From JAUVXJ01 sp034430275 (GTDB lineage: Bacteria; Chloroflexota; Anaerolineae; UBA7937; B3-Chlor): a DNA stretch of 8,218 nucleotides. The stretch lies in NCBI GenBank assembly GCA_034430275.1, contig DAOUEW010000229.1:1-8218 (forward strand), in the 5' to 3' direction. Below are positions 5,383-8,218 of the stretch, one piece after another. The stretch's first letter is position 1. Each line of letters begins with the position of its first letter. The translations under genes were made by a program, and so were the position numbers. Under the pieces are notes generated by a model that was not told where the DNA came from, did no database searches, and was given only the letters and a program-made list of their open reading frames with translations.

Positions 5383-5435
5383 ACCGCCTGGGCAGGGAAT
5401 TGAGCGCCTAGCGCGCCTGCCGTCTTGGGCTACGA
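5380..5435 (-). promoter_or_regulatory. L10-leader-like autoregulatory mRNA element
   Basis: On the minus strand GCCCAAGAC (5430-5422) is followed by GGCAGG (5421-5416), an inner GCGC/GCGC hairpin (5414-5411 with 5407-5404), an unpaired TCAATTC, then CCTGCC (5396-5391) and CAGGC (5390-5386). The GGCAGG/CCTGCC stem, the AAGAC bulge and outer GCC/GGC pairs match my recollection of the ribosomal L10 leader that binds the L10-L12 complex through a kink-turn, normally found between rplA and rplJ. Here it sits right after rplA, but the next genes are TS and dCMP deaminase, with rplJ third. Confirmation needs the Rfam L10_leader covariance model. Confidence 0.65.
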
Positions 5436-5468
5436 TATGACTATGGTAAGCTGCTCTCTACTGGTCGA

Positions 5469-6182
5469 TTATGCTGCTCGCAAGGCTATGGCTTCGGCGA
5501 TGTCGACCTTAACTCCAGGCCCCATAGTCGAAGTCATCACGATCTTCTTGATGTACTGGCCCTTGGCCCCAGGCGGCCTGGCACTCTGGATGGCTTCCAC
5601 CAGCGAAGCGAAGTTGTCACGTAGCTGTTCGGGTTGAAAACTCGCCTTGCCAATCGGTATGTGGATGTTGGCGGTCTTGTCCATCTTGAACTCGACCCGT
5701 CCCTTGCGCAGCTCGTCGATGACACGCCCCACGTCCTCGGGCTCCACCACCGTCCCTGACTTGGGGCTAGGCATCAAGCCCCGTGGCCCCAAGATGCGAC
5801 CAAGCTTGCTGACCTTGCCCATCATCTGCGGGATGGCTATGGTAGCGTCGAACTCTAGCCAACCATCCTCCATCTTCTTGATCAAGTCGTCGTCTGCAAC
5901 GTGGTCGGCACCAGCTTCCTCCGCCAGCTTCGCCGCTTCGCCCTCAGCAAAGACCACGATCCGCACCACTTTGCCCGTGCCGTGCGGCAGAGTGACCGCA
6001 CCCCGCACTTGCTGGTCGGCCTGGCGGGGGTCCAGGTTCATGCGCACGTGAACCTCCACGGTGGCGTCAAAGTTGGCGGTGGATGTCTCCCTCACCAATT
6101 CAACAGCCTCCTGCGGGGGGTAGGACCTGGCCCTATCGATCTTGTCTACCGCATCACGGTATTTCTTGCCGTGCTTTGCCAC
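5469..6182 (-). CDS. rplA: Ribosomal protein uL1
   Basis: Forms the L1 stalk at the E site of the 50S subunit and in many bacteria represses the L11 operon by binding its mRNA. At 237 aa it has normal length. The signature KLGRILGPRGLMPSPKSGTV (126-145) is intact, with MDKTANIHIPIGKASF in the C-terminal half. Its GTG start (6182-6180) directly follows the rplK TGA with no spacer; the SD, GAGGAGG, lies in the last rplK codons, so the two genes are translationally coupled. Downstream lies the L10-leader-like element and terminator. Confidence 0.97.
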   Translation of the reverse strand: MAKHGKKYRDAVDKIDRARSYPPQEAVELVRETSTANFDATVEVHVRMNLDPRQADQQVRGAVTLPHGTGKVVRIVVFAEGEAAKLAEEAGADHVADDDLIKKMEDGWLEFDATIAIPQMMGKVSKLGRILGPRGLMPSPKSGTVVEPEDVGRVIDELRKGRVEFKMDKTANIHIPIGKASFQPEQLRDNFASLVEAIQSARPPGAKGQYIKKIVMTSTMGPGVKVDIAEAIALRAA

Positions 6183-6611
6183 TCAATCCTCCTCAACGAC
6201 CAGACCCATGCTTCGGGCCGTGCCCTCTATGATCCTTTCCGCCCCCGCCAGGTCTATGGCATTGAGATCGCTCATCTTGAGCCGGGCTATCTCGCGCACC
6301 TGTCTCCTGGACACGGTGCCCACTTCTTCGCCACCCGGCTCGATAGATCCTTTCTCTATGCCAGCAGCCTTCTTCAACAGGTCAGAGGCCGGAGGGGTCT
6401 TGGTCACGAAGGTGAACGACCGGTCAGCATAGATGGTGATCTCCACCGGGATGATCTGCCCCGCTTGGCTGGAGGTGCGAGAGTTGTACTCTTTGCAGAA
6501 GGTCATGATATTGATGCCATGCTGGCCCAAAGCGGTGCCCACCGGCGGCGCCGGACTGGCCTTCCCGGCCGGTATGTGCAGTTTCACCACTGCGGCTACT
6601 TTCTTCGCCAT
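6183..6611 (-). CDS. rplK: Ribosomal protein uL11
   Basis: Binds 23S rRNA helices 43/44 at the GTPase-associated centre together with L10. The 142-aa length matches the family. Seen are KLHIPAGKASPAPPVGTALGQ (residues 10-30, the Pro-rich N-terminal domain), INIMTFCKEYN (33-43) and the rRNA-binding C-terminal domain including TARSMGLVV at the end. ATG at 6611-6609 is 16 nt after the nusG stop with GGAGG upstream. That gap is too short for a separate L1-binding leader, so any L1 control site must lie in coding sequence or be absent. Confidence 0.98.
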   Translation of the reverse strand: MAKKVAAVVKLHIPAGKASPAPPVGTALGQHGINIMTFCKEYNSRTSSQAGQIIPVEITIYADRSFTFVTKTPPASDLLKKAAGIEKGSIEPGGEEVGTVSRRQVREIARLKMSDLNAIDLAGAERIIEGTARSMGLVVEED

Positions 6612-6627
6612 TCAGCCTCCAAAACGT

Positions 6628-7476
6628 TCACTCCGTCTGCACTTGCAGGAAATCCAGCTCCACGGGCGTCTCGCGCCCGAAGAACGACACAAGGAGACGT
6701 ACTTTGCCTTTCTCGAGATTCAGATCATCCACGGTGCCTAGGAAATCGGCGAACGGACCATCCACGATTCTAACGGAGTCACCGATGCGGAAGCTCACCT
6801 TGACCTTCGGCGCCTCCTCCTCCATCCGCCGGAGAATGGTATCTACCTCCTCCTGGCGCAGCGGAGTGGGCTGGTTGCCCGATCCTACAAACCCCGTCAC
6901 CCCAGGCGTATTGCGGACAGCGAACCAGGACTCGTCGTTCAGAATCATGTCGACCAGGATGTATCCCGGGAAGATCCTCTGCTCCACCGTTCGACGTCGT
7001 CCATCACGAAGCTCCACTACCCCCTCAGTCGGGACGACCACCTCGAAGACGTAGTCCTGCATGCCCATGGACTCTATGCGGCTCTCCAGATTCTTCTTCA
7101 CCTTGTTCTCATAACCGGAGTAGCTGTGGATGACGTACCAATACCGCCCTTCCTGACGCCTAGCCTCCTCTTCGGTCTCGGCGTCCTCGTCGACCGGCGC
7201 AGGCTCTTCGTCCGATGGTTCCACCTCAGCAACAGGGGGTTCATCCTCTTCCGACGACGTTTCCTGAGCATCGTCCTCCAAAGACGTTTCAGCGACTGCC
7301 TCGTCCGGTGGCTCTCGCTCAGTCGTGGGGACCTCGCCCCCCTCTTGCGACTGCCCGCTCTGGGCATCGTTCTCCAGGGACGGCTCAGCCACGGCCTCGT
7401 CGGCAGCAGGGGCCACGATCTCCACTACCTGTACTTCCTCAGAGTCCTTCTCGAGGACTTCGGGCTCGTCAGACAT
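6628..7476 (-). CDS. nusG: Transcription elongation/termination factor NusG with acidic N-terminal extension
   Basis: Binds RNA polymerase and couples it to Rho, S10 or the ribosome. The 282 aa compare with about 180 in typical NusG. Residues 109-282 are the conserved core: RYWYVIHSYSGYENKVKKNL (111-130), FPGYILVDM (169-177), VRNTPGVTGFVG (187-198) and the KOW domain with GDSVRIVDGPFADFLGTV (232-249). Residues 1 to about 108 are Glu/Asp/Pro-rich, probably disordered, and contain a duplicated segment, DEAVAEPSLENDAQ (26-39) and DEAVAETSLEDDAQ (58-71). ATG at 7476-7474 is 7 nt after the secE stop with GAGGG upstream; no start closer to the core has comparable support. The core function is certain, the role of the acidic tail unknown. 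Confidence 0.97.
   Translation of the reverse strand: MSDEPEVLEKDSEEVQVVEIVAPAADEAVAEPSLENDAQSGQSQEGGEVPTTEREPPDEAVAETSLEDDAQETSSEEDEPPVAEVEPSDEEPAPVDEDAETEEEARRQEGRYWYVIHSYSGYENKVKKNLESRIESMGMQDYVFEVVVPTEGVVELRDGRRRTVEQRIFPGYILVDMILNDESWFAVRNTPGVTGFVGSGNQPTPLRQEEVDTILRRMEEEAPKVKVSFRIGDSVRIVDGPFADFLGTVDDLNLEKGKVRLLVSFFGRETPVELDFLQVQTE
7265..7401 (-). repeat. Duplicated 41-nt unit within the nusG acidic extension
   Basis: Segments 7265-7305 and 7361-7401 align without gaps at about 33 of 41 bases and are offset by exactly 96 nt (32 codons). They encode the two DEAVAExSLExDAQ copies. The in-frame offset suggests an old duplication that expanded the acidic region. Confidence 0.7.
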
Positions 7477-7483
7477 CCAACCC

Positions 7484-7696
7484 TCAACGCACTAAGATCG
7501 CAAAAAGCTTCGTAAACAACCAGTCCACTATCCCCAGCCCCGCAGCCATGAGCACTGTAACTCCCAGGACGATAGCAGTCATGTTGGCCGCCTCTCTGCG
7601 GCTGGGCCACACGACCTTCTTCATCTCCGAGCGCGTCTCTCGAAGAAACCTGACTACGAAGTTACCTCTCTTCGTCTTTGCGTCGGTTCTGGCCAT
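7484..7696 (-). CDS. secE: Preprotein translocase subunit SecE
   Basis: Small essential subunit of the SecYEG channel in the cytoplasmic membrane. The 70-aa single-span form is typical outside the proteobacteria. It has a basic cytosolic N-terminus, the conserved amphipathic segment EMKKVVWPSRREA (24-36) and one membrane helix at about 40-62. ATG at 7696-7694 follows GGAG by 8 nt. The gene lies directly before nusG (7-nt gap), the near-universal order, and behind an intrinsic terminator about 50 nt upstream. Confidence 0.97.
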   Translation of the reverse strand: MARTDAKTKRGNFVVRFLRETRSEMKKVVWPSRREAANMTAIVLGVTVLMAAGLGIVDWLFTKLFAILVR

Positions 7697-7746
7697 GGAT
7701 AGATCTCCGCATCCTATTCCCAGGCTCTACGTTCTGTTCCTCTGCC

Positions 7747-7772
7747 AAAAAGCACCGCCATGACTATGGCGG
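7747..7772 (-). terminator. Intrinsic terminator between rpmG and secE
   Basis: On the minus strand CCGCCAT (7772-7766) and ATGGCGG (7761-7755) form a perfect 7-bp stem with loop AGTC, followed by TGC and TTTTT (7751-7747). It can end a tuf-rpmG transcript or act as an attenuator for secE-nusG-rplK-rplA. I find no convincing promoter in the 50 bp between it and secE. Confidence 0.8.
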
Positions 7773-7840
7773 CTTCGCTTCACAAACTCTTCCTGAGGAT
7801 GCCCGGTTGGAGGTGTTCCGCGAATGGGCTACCCCTCTCC

Positions 7841-7870
7841 GGGGCCCACCGCGTAGAGTCGCGGTGCCCC
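7841..7870 (-). other. Strong bulged hairpin downstream of rpmG
   Basis: GGGGC plus ACCGCG (minus strand, from 7870) pairs with CGCGGT and GCCCC, with a 2-nt GG bulge and a 6-nt loop, giving 11 base pairs starting 7 nt after the rpmG stop. No T-run follows. It may protect the rpmG 3' end or be part of a leader for secE. The rest of the 7697-7877 gap holds only the terminator. Confidence 0.55.
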
Positions 7871-7877
7871 AGCAAGA

Positions 7878-8042
7878 TCACTTGGTCTCGCGATGCAGAG
7901 TGTGACTCCGACAGCGCGGACAGTACTTCGAGAGTTCCAGTCGCCCAGGATCGTTTCGTTTGTTCTTCGCGCTGGTGTAGTTGCGCTCCTGGCACTCCGT
8001 ACACGCCAGGCTGATGATCACCCTTGCTGTCTTCTTGGCCAT
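7878..8042 (-). CDS. rpmG: Ribosomal protein bL33
   Basis: Small 50S subunit protein of 54 aa, normal for the family. The sequence starts MAKKTARVIISLACTEC and carries two CxxC pairs, Cys14/Cys17 and Cys41/Cys44 (KYCPRC), so it is the zinc-binding C+ form. Typical family features are the NYTSAKNKRN segment (21-30) and the final HRETK. ATG at 8042-8040 has GGAG 5 nt upstream and the stop is TGA at 7880-7878. It lies 35 nt after tuf and before secE, a common bacterial order. Confidence 0.96.
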   Translation of the reverse strand: MAKKTARVIISLACTECQERNYTSAKNKRNDPGRLELSKYCPRCRSHTLHRETK

Positions 8043-8077
8043 AAGTGCTCCGTCTTCTCAGTGGACCGACAGGTTCG

Positions 8078-8218
8078 CTACTCCAGGATCTTAGTGATCA
8101 CACCAGCACCAACCGTCCGCCCCCCCTCACGTATGGCGAACTGCGACCCGTCCTCCAGGGCCACCGGCACGATCAACTCCACCTTGATGTTCACGTTGTC
8201 CCCAGGCATCACCATCTC
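8078..8218 (-). CDS. tuf: Elongation factor Tu (partial, C-terminal 46 residues)
   Basis: GTPase delivering aminoacyl-tRNA to the ribosome. Only the last 46 residues of domain 3 are present; the gene is cut by the right window edge, not truncated by mutation. EMVMPGDNVNIKVELI (1-16 of the visible part), FAIREGGRTVGAGVITKI (28-45) and the stop directly after Leu-Glu are characteristic of EF-Tu. It precedes rpmG by 35 nt on the same strand, so the two are probably co-transcribed. Confidence 0.97.
   Translation of the reverse strand, partial: EMVMPGDNVNIKVELIVPVALEDGSQFAIREGGRTVGAGVITKILE

Noticed and set aside
6612..6627. L1-binding autoregulatory leader before rplK
   Set aside because: Only 16 nt separate nusG and rplK, so the usual structure cannot fit between them; I saw no clear copy in flanking coding sequence.
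5901..6773. 290-aa plus-strand open frame antisense to rplA, rplK and nusG
   Set aside because: Lies wholly opposite highly conserved ribosomal genes; its composition follows from their codon use.
7780..7845. Possible decayed tRNA-Trp between rpmG and secE (minus strand: AGGGGTAGCCCA, then CTCCAA)
   Set aside because: tRNA-Trp is often at this locus and the first part is loosely similar, but there is no T arm GTTCGA, no matching acceptor stem and no proper anticodon stem. tRNAscan-SE on 7697-7877 would settle it.
1..8218. CRISPR arrays, insertion sequences, phage genes or attachment sites
   Set aside because: No spaced direct repeats, transposase motifs, integrase or terminal inverted repeats were seen; the only sizeable direct repeat is the in-frame duplication in nusG.

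Overview
The window is a bacterial chromosomal segment carrying the conserved tuf-rpmG-secE-nusG-rplK-rplA / rplJ-rplL translation and transcription block, followed by folate genes. Nearly all genes lie on the minus strand; only an Lgt-like membrane protein gene (2236-3027) is on the plus strand. Base composition is GC-rich, with GTG and TTG starts and strong Shine-Dalgarno (SD) sites. The divergent thymidylate synthase, the N-terminally extended dihydropteroate synthase and the overall gene choice suggest a deep-branching Gram-positive-like or Chloroflexota-type bacterium. That placement is inference and was not tested by any search.

Reading the minus strand in transcription order (high to low coordinates): the C-terminus of EF-Tu (8218-8078, cut by the window edge); rpmG (54 aa); a leader of about 180 bp with a strong hairpin and an intrinsic terminator; secE; nusG with a long acidic N-terminal extension; rplK; and rplA, whose GTG directly follows the rplK stop. 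Next comes a roughly 200-base leader (5468-5272) with an L10-leader-like RNA element and a textbook intrinsic terminator. Instead of rplJ, this leader is followed by a divergent thymidylate synthase gene and a dCMP deaminase gene. These two overlap by ATGA, and the deaminase stop codon lies inside the SD site of rplJ. rplJ and rplL close the transcription unit, which meets the convergent lgt-like gene at a hairpin containing both stop codons.

After lgt and a 356-bp divergent intergenic region comes a second minus-strand operon: an MBL-fold hydrolase, folE (GTP cyclohydrolase I) and folP (dihydropteroate synthase with an extra N-terminal domain of about 135 aa, cut by the left edge).

The most notable feature is the thymidylate module (dCMP to dUMP to dTMP) placed between an apparent L10 autoregulatory leader/attenuator and the rplJ-rplL genes the leader should control. 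If the leader works, ribosomal protein feedback would also set dTMP synthesis. The nearby folE-folP operon feeds the folate pool that thymidylate synthase consumes. Other oddities are an Lgt homologue lacking two residues important in canonical Lgt, a Lys-rich L7/L12 extension, and folE and folP sharing one reading frame separated by a single TAG and two codons.
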